From an uncultured Prevotella sp. (GTDB lineage Bacteria > Bacteroidota > Bacteroidia > Bacteroidales > Bacteroidaceae): a DNA stretch of 35,732 bases. Shown here in pieces: positions 1 through 7,908 of the stretch. A program made the translations under genes and the position numbers. The notes below the pieces were generated by a model. That model ran no database searches. It was not told the origin of the DNA and was given only the letters and a program-made list of their open reading frames with translations. Position 1 is the stretch's first letter. Every line of letters begins with the position of its first letter. The stretch is taken from NCBI GenBank assembly GCA_905235975.1, contig CAJONT010000211.1, positions 1 through 35,732 on the forward strand, read 5' to 3'.

Positions 1-22
1 GCTGCCCGCTTTTAGATAAGCA

Positions 23-70
23 AGGAGTCCTGTCAAGGAAGATGATTCCTGACAGGACTCCTATTTTTTT
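23..70 (+). terminator. Intrinsic terminator of a gene upstream of the window
   Basis: An inverted repeat pairs AGGAGTCCTGTCAAGGAA with TTCCTGACAGGACTCCT around a short GATGA loop, with one bulged base. A run of seven T follows at once. This is the classic intrinsic terminator layout for a plus-strand gene that ends before position 1. That gene itself is not visible here. Confidence 0.85.
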
Positions 71-123
71 GTGCCTGTTTTCTGTTAAGGTGATGGTTTT
101 TTGTGCCTGTTTCTGTCATAAGG
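65..123 (+). repeat. Short imperfect direct repeat downstream of the terminator
   Basis: A block of about 26 bases, TTTTTTGTGCCTGTTTTCTGT..AAGG, appears at 65-90 and again, slightly changed, at 97-123. The first copy starts in the T tract of the terminator. No coding sequence is involved and I cannot assign a function; a local slippage or duplication is the simplest reading. Confidence 0.6.
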
Positions 124-177
124 ATGCAATTTTCAAATATTAACATTCCTAAATAAGCATTTTTCGATTTATTGTAC

Positions 178-185
178 TAATTTTG
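178..185 (+). promoter_or_regulatory. -7 box (TAATTTTG) of the zinc-ribbon/SH3 gene
   Basis: TAATTTTG matches the Bacteroidetes housekeeping -7 consensus TAnnTTTG. No good TTTG is seen at the usual -33 distance. Transcription would begin just downstream, which places the upstream TTG codon at 183 inside the promoter and favours the ATG at 210 as the true start of the following gene. Confidence 0.55.
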
Positions 186-209
186 TTGTCCATATTGAAT
201 AAAGTACAA

Positions 210-797
210 ATGATAGATTGTAAGTATTGTAAACGTCATATTCCCTATGATGCCAATGTGTGTCCATATTGTGGACGCTCCATTAAAGACCAAAAAGACA
301 GTGCTTCGGCTGACTCACCTTCAGAAGTGCAGGAAACACCCGCTCAGTATGCGAATACGGAAGGGGTAAATAATGAAAAATCAAATAAATGGCTTTATGT
401 CATTATTGTGATTCTGATTTTGCTCCTGTTGTGCTTTGTCGGATATTTCTTGCTCAACCAGCCCACGGGCAAAACCGAGCCACCGGTTCAGGCCGACACG
501 ACCTATGTGGATACAACAAATGAGGGCAGTGCGGCACAGACTGCTCCATCAGTTGCTCCGGTTGCCAAACCCTTGCAGAAAGGAATGGAAATCGTGGTCA
601 ACGGGGAGGGCGTGCGTATGCGCTTCGGTCCGTCGCTCAAAGCCGGTTACCTTAAGACACGTCAGGGAGGTACCCTCTCTGTGAACAAAGGTACGCGACT
701 GCCCTGTATAGGCGAAGATGGCGACTGGTACAAGGTGGTCTACCAAGGCAAGCAATATTACATGTCAAAGCAGTTCTGCTATCCTGCCAAGAATTAA
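210..797 (+). CDS. Zinc-ribbon, single-pass membrane protein with SH3-like C-terminus
   Basis: A 195-aa protein. It begins with a compact zinc ribbon carrying CxxC pairs at residues 4/7 and 18/21. A Ser/Glu-rich linker follows, then one membrane helix at about 61-82, then a Thr/Pro/Ala-rich spacer. The C-terminal domain (about 125-192) resembles a bacterial SH3 domain, with a GVRMRFGPS motif and GDWYKVVYQGK near the end. The layout suggests a cytoplasmic metal-binding knuckle and an SH3 domain in the periplasm, where such domains often bind peptidoglycan; that role is inferred. The ORF track starts at TTG 183, but that codon overlaps the promoter, so ATG 210 is preferred. The next gene begins 24 bp downstream, so the two are probably co-transcribed. 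Exact function unknown. Confidence 0.8.
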   Translation: MIDCKYCKRHIPYDANVCPYCGRSIKDQKDSASADSPSEVQETPAQYANTEGVNNEKSNKWLYVIIVILILLLLCFVGYFLLNQPTGKTEPPVQADTTYVDTTNEGSAAQTAPSVAPVAKPLQKGMEIVVNGEGVRMRFGPSLKAGYLKTRQGGTLSVNKGTRLPCIGEDGDWYKVVYQGKQYYMSKQFCYPAKN

Positions 798-821
798 TTA
801 CCATTTATAGACAAATCAGAT

Positions 822-2051
822 ATGGCACTGAATTATATTTGGATCGCCCTTTTTGTGCTGGGATTCCTCGTGGGCATAGTGAAGCTGTTTTTCGGCGATT
901 TCGAGGCGCTGCCCGCCATGATGGACTCCACCTTTGAGATGTCGAAGTCAGCATTCGAAATGTGTCTCGGACTCACCGGCACGCTTACCCTCTGGATGGG
1001 TATTCTGAAGATAGGCGAAGACAGCGGCCTCATCAACCGTCTGGCCCGCTTCCTGAGTCCTGTACTGACAAAGCTGTTCCCTGAGATTCCCAAGGGACAT
1101 CCGGCACTCGGCTCCATTTTCATGAATATCTCTGCCAACATGCTGGGACTCGACAATGCCGCCACACCGGTGGGACTGAAAGCCATGCAGGAACTGCAGT
1201 CGATAAACAAAGACAAGGATACGGCCAGCAACTCGATGATAATGTTTCTCACGCTCAACACATCGGGACTTACCATCATACCCGTATCCATCATGAGTTA
1301 TCGCGCCCAGGCTGGTGCCGCCGATCCTACCGATGTGTTTATCCCGCTTTTGCTCACCACGTTGGTGTCGACCATCGTGGGACTCCTTGTGTGCTCCCTC
1401 TATCAACGCATCAACTTGTTCAACAGATATATCTTGCTGATGTTTGCAGTGATAGCCTCTTTTGTGTCAGGTCTCTTCTACATTATTATAGGCATGGACA
1501 ATGAGATGGTGCAGCATTTCTGCCGCCTCCTCACCAGTTTCATGATACTGGGAGCCATCATGCTGTTCATCTGGTCGGGATGGAAAAAGAAACTCAATGT
1601 GTACAACTCCTTCATCGAGGGAGCCAAAGGAGGGTTCAACGTGGCAGTGAGCCTCATACCCTATTGTGTGGCCATTTTGGTGGCAGTGGGTGTGTTCAGA
1701 GCATCAGGTGGACTGGTGATGCTGCAACATGCGGTGGAACAAGGGGTACAAGCCATGGGGCTGAACAGCGATTTCGTGGGCGCCCTGCCGGTGGCACTGA
1801 TGAAACCGCTCAGCGGCCCCGGGGCACGTGGCATGATGCTCGACATCTTTACACATTTAGGACCAGACTCCTTCGTGGGACACCTGGCAAGCGTGATGCA
1901 GGGGTGCACCGACACCACTTTCTACATCCTCGCTATCTATTTCGGCAGCGTGGGTATTAAGAAATACCGCTATTCGGTGGCCTGCGGCCTCACAGCCGAT
2001 ATCGCCGGCATGATAGCAGCGGTGTGCTTCAGCTATTTCTTCTTCGGATAA
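822..2051 (+). CDS. Fused SpmA/SpmB-type spore maturation membrane protein (nucleoside recognition/Gate domains)
   Basis: A 409-aa integral membrane protein. The first half resembles SpmA (NMLGLDNAATPVGLKAM, LNTSGLTIIPVSIMSYR) and the second half resembles SpmB (GAKGGFNVAVSLIPYCVAILVAVGVF, PLSGPGARGMM, GCTDTTFYI). In Bacillus these are two genes; Bacteroidota commonly carry them fused. Each half contains a Gate (nucleoside-recognition) domain, which points to a transporter-like fold, but the substrate is not known. Bacteroidota do not sporulate, so the family name reflects history rather than role. The gene sits 24 bp after the SH3-domain protein and 23 bp before a histidine kinase, forming a likely three-gene unit. 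The family call is secure; the function is not. Confidence 0.9.
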   Translation: MALNYIWIALFVLGFLVGIVKLFFGDFEALPAMMDSTFEMSKSAFEMCLGLTGTLTLWMGILKIGEDSGLINRLARFLSPVLTKLFPEIPKGHPALGSIFMNISANMLGLDNAATPVGLKAMQELQSINKDKDTASNSMIMFLTLNTSGLTIIPVSIMSYRAQAGAADPTDVFIPLLLTTLVSTIVGLLVCSLYQRINLFNRYILLMFAVIASFVSGLFYIIIGMDNEMVQHFCRLLTSFMILGAIMLFIWSGWKKKLNVYNSFIEGAKGGFNVAVSLIPYCVAILVAVGVFRASGGLVMLQHAVEQGVQAMGLNSDFVGALPVALMKPLSGPGARGMMLDIFTHLGPDSFVGHLASVMQGCTDTTFYILAIYFGSVGIKKYRYSVACGLTADIAGMIAAVCFSYFFFG

Positions 2052-2074
2052 ACAACAAGCTCTGAACGACAAGT

Positions 2075-3253
2075 ATGCAGTGGACGGACAGAATAAGGCA
2101 GGTGAAGATTATCCTCGTCGTGGCGGCAGTCGTTATTGCCGTAGCCTCGCTGTTTGTCTCCAACTATCTTGTACGCGACCTCTCTGCCGAGGAGCGCACC
2201 AAAATGGAGGTGTGGGCGGAGGCCATGCGCTCGTTCAACATGGCCGATGAGAATACCGACCTGAATCTTGTGCTCAAAGTGATGGACGAGAATCATACCA
2301 TTCCCGTCATCGTGCTCGACAGTGCAGGGATGGTGACCACCTACAGGAACCTGAAGATACATGGTAAGAACGAAACCGACAGTCTTGCTTACGTCACAGC
2401 AAAAGGGCACAAGCTCCGCAGCGAGGATATGTACGTAAGAATCTATCTCGACGAGAGCAACGACCCTGGCAGCGACTATATTGACGTGTGCTATGATGAC
2501 TCGGTAATGATAAAGCGACTCTCGGCATGGCCCTTCGTGCAGCTGGGCGTAGTGATGGTGTTCGTCGTGGTAGCCATCTTCGCACTGCTCACCTCAAAGC
2601 GTGCCGAACAAAACAAAGTGTGGGTGGGACTCTCCAAAGAAACGGCCCACCAACTCGGTACGCCGATCTCAAGTCTTATGGCCTGGACGGAGATACTGAA
2701 AGAGACCTATCCCAACGACGACCTGTTGCCTGAAATGGACAAAGACGTACAGCGGCTGCAACTCATTGCCGACAGGTTCTCCAAAATCGGATCGCTGCCG
2801 GAACTTACCAGCTCGAGCCTGAACCAGGTGTTAGACCATGTGGTGGACTATATGAGCCGCCGCACATCGGCCAGGGTGACCATGATAAAACAGTTGCCCG
2901 ACGAAGACTTGATCGTAAGAATCAATGCCTCGCTCTTTGAGTGGGTGGTGGAGAATCTCTGCAAGAACGCCGTAGATGCCATGGAGGGAGTGGGTACCAT
3001 CACTCTCCATGCCGAGAAAGCAGGTAACAAGGTGGTCATCGACGTGACCGATACAGGCAAAGGCATACGGAAAAAAGACCTGCACAATGTGTTCACGCCG
3101 GGTTTCACCACAAAAAAACGAGGGTGGGGGCTCGGCCTGTCGCTCGCCAAACGAATCGTGGAGGAGTACCACCGCGGCCGTATCTATGTGAAAAGTTCCG
3201 AACTGGGAAAAGGCACCACTTTCCGTATCGAATTGAAAAGCGATGAATCTTAA
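2075..3253 (+). CDS. Membrane sensor histidine kinase, orphan
   Basis: A 392-aa kinase. One membrane helix lies at about 11-33, a periplasmic sensing region at about 34-151, and a second helix at about 152-173. No HAMP domain is apparent, and the H-box follows almost directly: KETAHQLGTPISSL, with H192 the probable phospho-acceptor. The ATPase domain has the N box ENLCKNAVDAM, G1 DTGKGI, F box FTPGFTTK and G2 GWGLGLSLAKRI. The H-box reads AHQLGTP rather than the textbook SHELRTP. No response regulator lies next to it in this window, so its partner must be elsewhere. It probably shares a transcript with the two genes before it. The signal sensed is unknown. Confidence 0.9.
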   Translation: MQWTDRIRQVKIILVVAAVVIAVASLFVSNYLVRDLSAEERTKMEVWAEAMRSFNMADENTDLNLVLKVMDENHTIPVIVLDSAGMVTTYRNLKIHGKNETDSLAYVTAKGHKLRSEDMYVRIYLDESNDPGSDYIDVCYDDSVMIKRLSAWPFVQLGVVMVFVVVAIFALLTSKRAEQNKVWVGLSKETAHQLGTPISSLMAWTEILKETYPNDDLLPEMDKDVQRLQLIADRFSKIGSLPELTSSSLNQVLDHVVDYMSRRTSARVTMIKQLPDEDLIVRINASLFEWVVENLCKNAVDAMEGVGTITLHAEKAGNKVVIDVTDTGKGIRKKDLHNVFTPGFTTKKRGWGLGLSLAKRIVEEYHRGRIYVKSSELGKGTTFRIELKSDES

Positions 3254-3384
3254 ACAGGCCATCTCGTGCGGCATGAAACGTGACAATAGGCTTTTTAAGC
3301 ACCGGTAGAAAGACGGTCAACTTTATTTTTCTGATACAAAAAGAAAAAAAACGCGTGAAAATCATGTAATTGGAAAAATATTTG

Positions 3385-3392
3385 TAACTTTG
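3385..3392 (+). promoter_or_regulatory. -7 box (TAACTTTG) of the yceD-rpmF-fabH operon
   Basis: TAACTTTG is a perfect TAnnTTTG match. Only nine bases separate it from the ATG at 3402, so the mRNA leader would be just a few nucleotides long. It follows an A/T-rich stretch after the kinase gene. A clear -33 TTTG at standard spacing is not seen. Confidence 0.65.
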
Positions 3393-3401
3393 CACCCCAA
3401 T

Positions 3402-3926
3402 ATGGAAAGTTTGGCTACCTTTGACATTGACCTCAAGAACTTGAAGGAAGACGTAACCCTGTTCCGCTTCAAGTTGGACGATGATTTCTTCAAGTCCATC
3501 CACGGGACAGAGGTGGAGAACGGCAAGTTGGAGGCTGTGCTGAAGGTGACAAAGGCGGGATCAGAGTTCGCGCTCGATTTCCAGGCCGATGGCGATGTCA
3601 CGGTGACCTGCGACCGCTGTCTCGAACCCATGCAACAACCCGTGAGCACCACGGGAAGGCTTACGGCACGCTTCGGGACGGAATATGCCGAAGACGGCGA
3701 CGCTGTGGTAGTACCCTTCGAGACGGGTTCGCTGAATGTGGCCTGGCATTTCTATGAGTTCATAGCCCTTTCCATACCTGTGCGGCATGTACATGCCGAC
3801 GGCGAGTGCAATGCGGAAATGCTCGACAACCTGCGGAAATGGATGGTGGAGGATGGGCAGCGACAGACTCAGACCGACCCGCGATGGAAAGATTTGGAAA
3901 AACTGAAAACAATAATTAAAGATTAA
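3402..3926 (+). CDS. YceD/DUF177 family protein
   Basis: A 174-aa protein of the YceD (DUF177) family. It carries the family's cysteine pair, VTCDRCLEPM, and a conserved tail ending in TDPRWKDLEKLK. YceD proteins are encoded just before rpmF in a very wide range of bacteria, and in plants the homologue takes part in 23S rRNA processing; a role in large-subunit assembly is therefore likely but inferred. The ORF track starts at TTG 3390, but that codon is part of the -7 box, so the ATG at 3402 (MESLATF) is chosen. The rpmF start is only five bases beyond the stop codon, which fits a single operon. Confidence 0.9.
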   Translation: MESLATFDIDLKNLKEDVTLFRFKLDDDFFKSIHGTEVENGKLEAVLKVTKAGSEFALDFQADGDVTVTCDRCLEPMQQPVSTTGRLTARFGTEYAEDGDAVVVPFETGSLNVAWHFYEFIALSIPVRHVHADGECNAEMLDNLRKWMVEDGQRQTQTDPRWKDLEKLKTIIKD

Positions 3927-3931
3927 CAAAA

Positions 3932-4117
3932 ATGGCACATCCTAAAAGAAGACAGTCAAAGACTCGTACACTGAAGAGAAGAACTCACGACAAGGCTGAG
4001 GTCCCCACATTGGCAGTATGCCCCAACTGCGGCGCTTACTATGTGTATCACACCGTCTGCGCGGCTTGTGGATACTACAGAGGTAAGGTGGCTATCGTGA
4101 AGGAAACCGTAGAATAA
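3932..4117 (+). CDS. rpmF: 50S ribosomal protein L32
   Basis: A 61-aa protein starting MAHPKRRQSKTRTLKRRTH, the hallmark basic N-terminus of L32, followed by a zinc ribbon with CPNC and CAAC pairs. It is a structural protein of the large ribosomal subunit near the peptidyl-transferase region. The full set of four cysteines suggests the zinc-binding (C+) form of L32. Its stop codon TAA shares one base with the fabH start (TAATG), so the two are translationally linked. In many bacteria plsX lies between rpmF and fabH; it is absent here. Confidence 0.97.
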   Translation: MAHPKRRQSKTRTLKRRTHDKAEVPTLAVCPNCGAYYVYHTVCAACGYYRGKVAIVKETVE

Positions 4118-5139
4118 TGGGCAAGACAAGAGCGATAATCACTGGCGTTGGCGGCTACATTCCCGACTATGTGCTCAACAATGAGGAGATATCGAGGATG
4201 GTGGAAACCAACGATGAGTGGATTATGACGCGTGTCGGTATCAAGGAGCGTCGCATCCTGGCAGAAGAAGGACTCGGCACTTCCTATATGGCCCGCAAGG
4301 CAGCCAGAATGGCCATTGAGAAGAGCGGGACTGATCCCGACTCCATCGATGCCCTCATCCTGGCTACCACAACGGCCGACTATCAGTTCCCCTCCACTGC
4401 GTCTATCGTATTGGGCAAGCTGGGACTGCGCAATGCGTTTGCCTTCGACTTCTGGGGAGCCTGCTGCGGTTTCCTCTATGCACTCGACACTGCGGCTTGC
4501 ATGATAGAGGCCGGTCGCTATAAGTGCATCCTGGTGATAGGTGCCGACAAGATGTCGTCGATGGTCGACTACAAAGACCGGGCTACCTGCCCCCTCTTCG
4601 GCGACGGTGCAGGTGCTGTAATCGTTCAGGCATCTGAGGACGAAGAAACAGGTTATATAGACTCCTATTTCAGGACCGACGGTAAGGGCTTGCCCTTCCT
4701 CCACATGAAAGCAGGAGGCTCTGTCTGCCCGCCCTCGCATTTCACCGTCGACCATCGTCTGCATTTCATCTACCAGGAAGGCAGGACCGTCTTCCGCTAT
4801 GCTGTCACCAACATGAGTGATGATTGTGCCCTCATTGCTGAGCGCAACGGACTCAACAAGGACAACATCGCGTGGGTGGTACCACATCAGGCCAACCTGC
4901 GCATCATTGAGGCCGTGGCCAAGAGGCTGGACCTACCGATGAGCCAAGTGATGGTAAATATAGAACGATTGGGCAATACCAGTGCCGGCACGATACCGCT
5001 TGCGCTTTGGGATTATGAGAGCCGCTTGCGCAAAGGCGACAATATCATCCTGACAGCTTTCGGAGCCGGATTCGTACACGGAGCGTCTTATCTGAAATGG
5101 GCTTACGACGGAGCGGCAGCTGCTGCACCGGCAAAATAA
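4117..5139 (+). CDS. fabH: Beta-ketoacyl-ACP synthase III
   Basis: A 340-aa condensing enzyme that starts fatty-acid synthesis by joining an acyl-CoA primer to malonyl-ACP. The catalytic triad is visible: Cys in GACCGF (aligned with the usual ACAGF, so C116 is the nucleophile), His in VPHQANLRII and Asn in GNTSAG. The C-terminal GAGFVHGASYLKW is typical. Two neighbouring cysteines in the active-site motif are slightly unusual. The start overlaps the rpmF stop by one base. A candidate intrinsic terminator lies right after the gene, separating it at least partly from era. The substrate preference, probably including branched or short primers as in related bacteria, cannot be read from sequence. 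Confidence 0.96.
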   Translation: MGKTRAIITGVGGYIPDYVLNNEEISRMVETNDEWIMTRVGIKERRILAEEGLGTSYMARKAARMAIEKSGTDPDSIDALILATTTADYQFPSTASIVLGKLGLRNAFAFDFWGACCGFLYALDTAACMIEAGRYKCILVIGADKMSSMVDYKDRATCPLFGDGAGAVIVQASEDEETGYIDSYFRTDGKGLPFLHMKAGGSVCPPSHFTVDHRLHFIYQEGRTVFRYAVTNMSDDCALIAERNGLNKDNIAWVVPHQANLRIIEAVAKRLDLPMSQVMVNIERLGNTSAGTIPLALWDYESRLRKGDNIILTAFGAGFVHGASYLKWAYDGAAAAAPAK

Positions 5140-5153
5140 ACCATTCACTGTTC

Positions 5154-5188
5154 AAGCGCATCCTTCTTATGAAACGATGCGTTTTTTT
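5154..5188 (+). terminator. Candidate intrinsic terminator between fabH and era
   Basis: AAGCGCATC pairs with GATGCGTTT over nine base pairs including one G-T wobble, with a loop of 13 bases. Seven T follow the stem's core. The next gene (era) starts only 18 bases later with no visible -7 box, so the terminator may be partial and tune expression instead of ending it. Confidence 0.7.
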
Positions 5189-5205
5189 CTTATTAACAGT
5201 ATCAC

Positions 5206-6114
5206 ATGCATAAAGCAGGATTCGTAAATATAGTAGGTAATCCCAACGTGGGCAAAAGCACGCTGATGAACCAACTCGTGGGCGAACGCATCAGTATTGC
5301 TACCTTCAAGGCGCAGACCACCCGCCACCGCATCATGGGTATCGTGAACACCCCGGATATGCAGATCGTGTTCAGTGACACACCGGGGGTGCTGAAACCC
5401 AACTACAAATTGCAGGAGTCGATGCTGGCTTTCTCGGAAAGTGCGCTCGCCGATGCCGATGTGTTGCTCTATGTGACCGACGTGGTGGAAAATCCCGAGA
5501 AGAACATGGACTTCTTGGAAAAGGTGCAGCAGATGAAGGTGCCCATTATTCTGCTCATCAACAAAATAGACAACCTAGCCGACGAATCGGCTGCCAAGGG
5601 TGCCCCGCAGAAGAAGTTGGAAGCACTTGTGGAGCAATGGGGCAAGCTGCTGCCCAATGCAGAGATACTGCCCATCTCTGCCAAGAACAAGTTCGGCGTA
5701 GACATGTTGCTGCGCCGTATCCAGGAACTGCTGCCAGAGAGTCCGGCCTATTTCGACAAAGACCAGCTCACGGACAAGCCAGCCCGCTTCTTTGTCTCGG
5801 AAATCATCCGTGAGAAGATACTCCTCTACTATGACAAGGAAATCCCTTACTCGGTGGAAGTGGCGGTGGAGAGCTTCAAGGAAACGGAAAAGAAAATACA
5901 CATCCGTGCCATTATCTATGTGGAGCGAGAGAGCCAGAAGGGCATCATCATAGGGCATCAAGGCTATGCGCTGAAAAAGATGGGCTCGGAAGCGCGCAAG
6001 TCGCTGGAACGCTTCTTCGGAAAAGACATCTTCCTGGAAACCTATGTCAAGGTAGATAAAGACTGGCGGTCGTCGCAGCGGGAACTCGACGCATTCGGAT
6101 ACAATCCTGAGTGA
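5206..6114 (+). CDS. era: GTPase Era
   Basis: A 302-aa GTPase needed for 30S subunit maturation; it binds near the 3' end of 16S rRNA. The G1 motif is GNPNVGKST, followed by switch-region threonines (QTTRHR), G3 DTPG, G4 NKID and a G5-like SAK. The C-terminal KH domain includes GIIIGHQGYALKKMG, with its GxxG RNA-binding loop. Length agrees with the family (about 300 aa). The start ATG at 5206 gives MHKAGFVNIVGNPNVGKS, which fits homologues. A second ribosome-assembly GTPase, Der, follows 69 bases later. Confidence 0.97.
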   Translation: MHKAGFVNIVGNPNVGKSTLMNQLVGERISIATFKAQTTRHRIMGIVNTPDMQIVFSDTPGVLKPNYKLQESMLAFSESALADADVLLYVTDVVENPEKNMDFLEKVQQMKVPIILLINKIDNLADESAAKGAPQKKLEALVEQWGKLLPNAEILPISAKNKFGVDMLLRRIQELLPESPAYFDKDQLTDKPARFFVSEIIREKILLYYDKEIPYSVEVAVESFKETEKKIHIRAIIYVERESQKGIIIGHQGYALKKMGSEARKSLERFFGKDIFLETYVKVDKDWRSSQRELDAFGYNPE

Positions 6115-6183
6115 CGGAAGAGCATATACCCGCCACTGCAGCCCTGTCAGGGATATCATTTATGCAACAGTAACAATGTGATT

Positions 6184-7497
6184 ATGGCAAACTTAGTAGC
6201 GATAGTAGGACGCCCCAATGTGGGCAAGTCAACACTCTTCAACCGCCTCACCAAGACGCGCAGCGCCATCGTGAGCGAGGAAGCCGGCACCACACGCGAC
6301 CGACAGTATGGCAAGTGCGAATGGTGTGGAAAGGAATTTTCCGTGGTCGACACCGGAGGATGGGTGGTCAACTCCGACGATGTGTTTGAGGAGGAGATAC
6401 GCAAGCAGGTGCTCATAGCCACCGAAGAGGCCGACTTGGTGCTTTTCCTCGTGGATGTGACCAATGGCGTGACCGACTGGGACAGCGACGTGGCAATGAT
6501 ACTGCGCAGGTCGAAACTGCCCGTGTTGCTCGTGGCCAACAAAGTGGACAACAATGCACAACGCTACGAGGCGGCCGAGTTTTACAAACTGGGACTGGGC
6601 GACCCCTACTGCATCAGTGCTGCCACGGGAAGCGGAACAGGCGACCTGCTCGACATCGTGGTGGAGAAACTGAACGTCACGGGCGGTGAACTGATAGAGG
6701 AGGGGATTCCCCGTTTTGCCGTCGTGGGACGTCCCAATGCCGGAAAGAGCAGTCTCATCAATGCCTTTATAGGTGAGGACAGACATATCGTGACCGAAAT
6801 AGCCGGTACTACCCGCGACAGCATTTACACCCGCTACGACAAATTCGGCTTCGACTTCTATCTGGTGGACACGGCAGGCATCCGCCGGAAAAACAAGGTG
6901 ACGGAGAATCTGGAATTCTATTCGGTCATGCGCAGCATCAGAGCCATAGAGAATTCGGACGTGTGCATCCTGATGATTGACGCCACACGCGGCATCGAGG
7001 CACAAGACATGAACATCTTCCAACTCATACAGAAGAACAACAAGTCGCTGGTGGTGGTGGTGAACAAATGGGACCTCGTGGAGGAGAAGAGCCAGAAGGC
7101 TATCGACACCTTCGAAGATGCCATACGCAACAGGATGGCTCCCTTTACCGACTTTCCCATCATCTTTGCCTCTGCACTCACCAAGCAACGCATATTCCGT
7201 GTACTTGAGACTGCCAAGCATGTCTATCTGAACCGTACCACCAAAGTGGGGACGTCCAAACTCAATGAGGTGATGCTGCCCTTGATAGAGGCATATCCAC
7301 CCCCATCGGTCAAGGGAAAATATATTAAGATTAAATATTGCATGCAGCTGCCCAACACGCAGATACCCTCCTTCGTCTTCTTTGCCAACCTGCCTCAGTA
7401 TGTAAAGGATCCCTACAAACGGTTCCTTGAAAACAAAATCAGGGAGAACTGGCAAATGACGGGATGCCCCATCAATGTCTTTATCAGACAGAAATAA
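6184..7497 (+). CDS. der: GTPase Der (EngA), double G-domain
   Basis: A 437-aa protein with two tandem GTPase domains, the hallmark of Der, which helps assemble the 50S subunit. The first domain has [14 protein letters not shown] and NKVD; the second has [17 protein letters not shown] and NKWDL. A KH-like domain occupies about the last 90 residues. The ORF track starts at GTG 6178 (MIMANLV); ATG 6184 gives [17 protein letters not shown] and is preferred, since the G1 motif lies within the first 20 residues in the family. It follows era and precedes a small lipoprotein gene by 12 bases. Confidence 0.97.
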   Translation: MANLVAIVGRPNVGKSTLFNRLTKTRSAIVSEEAGTTRDRQYGKCEWCGKEFSVVDTGGWVVNSDDVFEEEIRKQVLIATEEADLVLFLVDVTNGVTDWDSDVAMILRRSKLPVLLVANKVDNNAQRYEAAEFYKLGLGDPYCISAATGSGTGDLLDIVVEKLNVTGGELIEEGIPRFAVVGRPNAGKSSLINAFIGEDRHIVTEIAGTTRDSIYTRYDKFGFDFYLVDTAGIRRKNKVTENLEFYSVMRSIRAIENSDVCILMIDATRGIEAQDMNIFQLIQKNNKSLVVVVNKWDLVEEKSQKAIDTFEDAIRNRMAPFTDFPIIFASALTKQRIFRVLETAKHVYLNRTTKVGTSKLNEVMLPLIEAYPPPSVKGKYIKIKYCMQLPNTQIPSFVFFANLPQYVKDPYKRFLENKIRENWQMTGCPINVFIRQK

Positions 7498-7509
7498 GAC
7501 TGATTTTAT

Positions 7510-7908
7510 ATGCGGAAAGCCTGGTGGGCGCTTTGCGCCGCATGTGTCCTGATATGGTGTGCCGCCGGTTGCAGCAAGACCGATCCTGCTCAATTGGCTG
7601 CACATACCGCGAAATGCTATTACGACTATCTCCTTGATGGGAAGTATGGCGACTTCGTGGCCGGACTGTATTATGAAGGGGAGATGAACGATGTATACCG
7701 CACACAGCTGGAGGACAATGCCAAGATGTTCATCGCACAACTGAAAAAATGGAGATCGGGCCTGGTGGCCGTCGACATCGACAGCGCCGCATACGAAAAC
7801 GACACCCACAGCGCACAGGTGTTCCTCGTTTTCCACTATGGTGACAGTACCCGCGAACGGTTGCTCGTGCCCATGGTGGAGAAAGAAGGTGTCTGGTTTA
7901 TGCGTTAG
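7510..7908 (+). CDS. Small lipoprotein, probably NTF2-like (DUF4878-type)
   Basis: A 132-aa protein with a lipoprotein signal peptide: basic start MRKAWW, a hydrophobic stretch and the lipobox CAAGC with C21 as the lipidated cysteine. The mature part starts with a helix containing AKCYYDYLLDGKYGDFV and ends with a strand-like VPMVEKEGVWFMR. That pattern, a helical start then strands ending in a Gly-Trp motif, resembles NTF2-like lipoproteins common in Bacteroidales, but the family call is tentative. It sits 12 bp after der on the same strand. Its stop codon overlaps the stop of the convergent mlaF gene (bases 7905-7908). Function unknown. Confidence 0.75.
   Translation: MRKAWWALCAACVLIWCAAGCSKTDPAQLAAHTAKCYYDYLLDGKYGDFVAGLYYEGEMNDVYRTQLEDNAKMFIAQLKKWRSGLVAVDIDSAAYENDTHSAQVFLVFHYGDSTRERLLVPMVEKEGVWFMR

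Noticed and set aside
822-2051. Evidence for sporulation
   Set aside because: SpmA/SpmB-like proteins are widespread in non-sporulating Bacteroidota; nothing else sporulation-specific is present.
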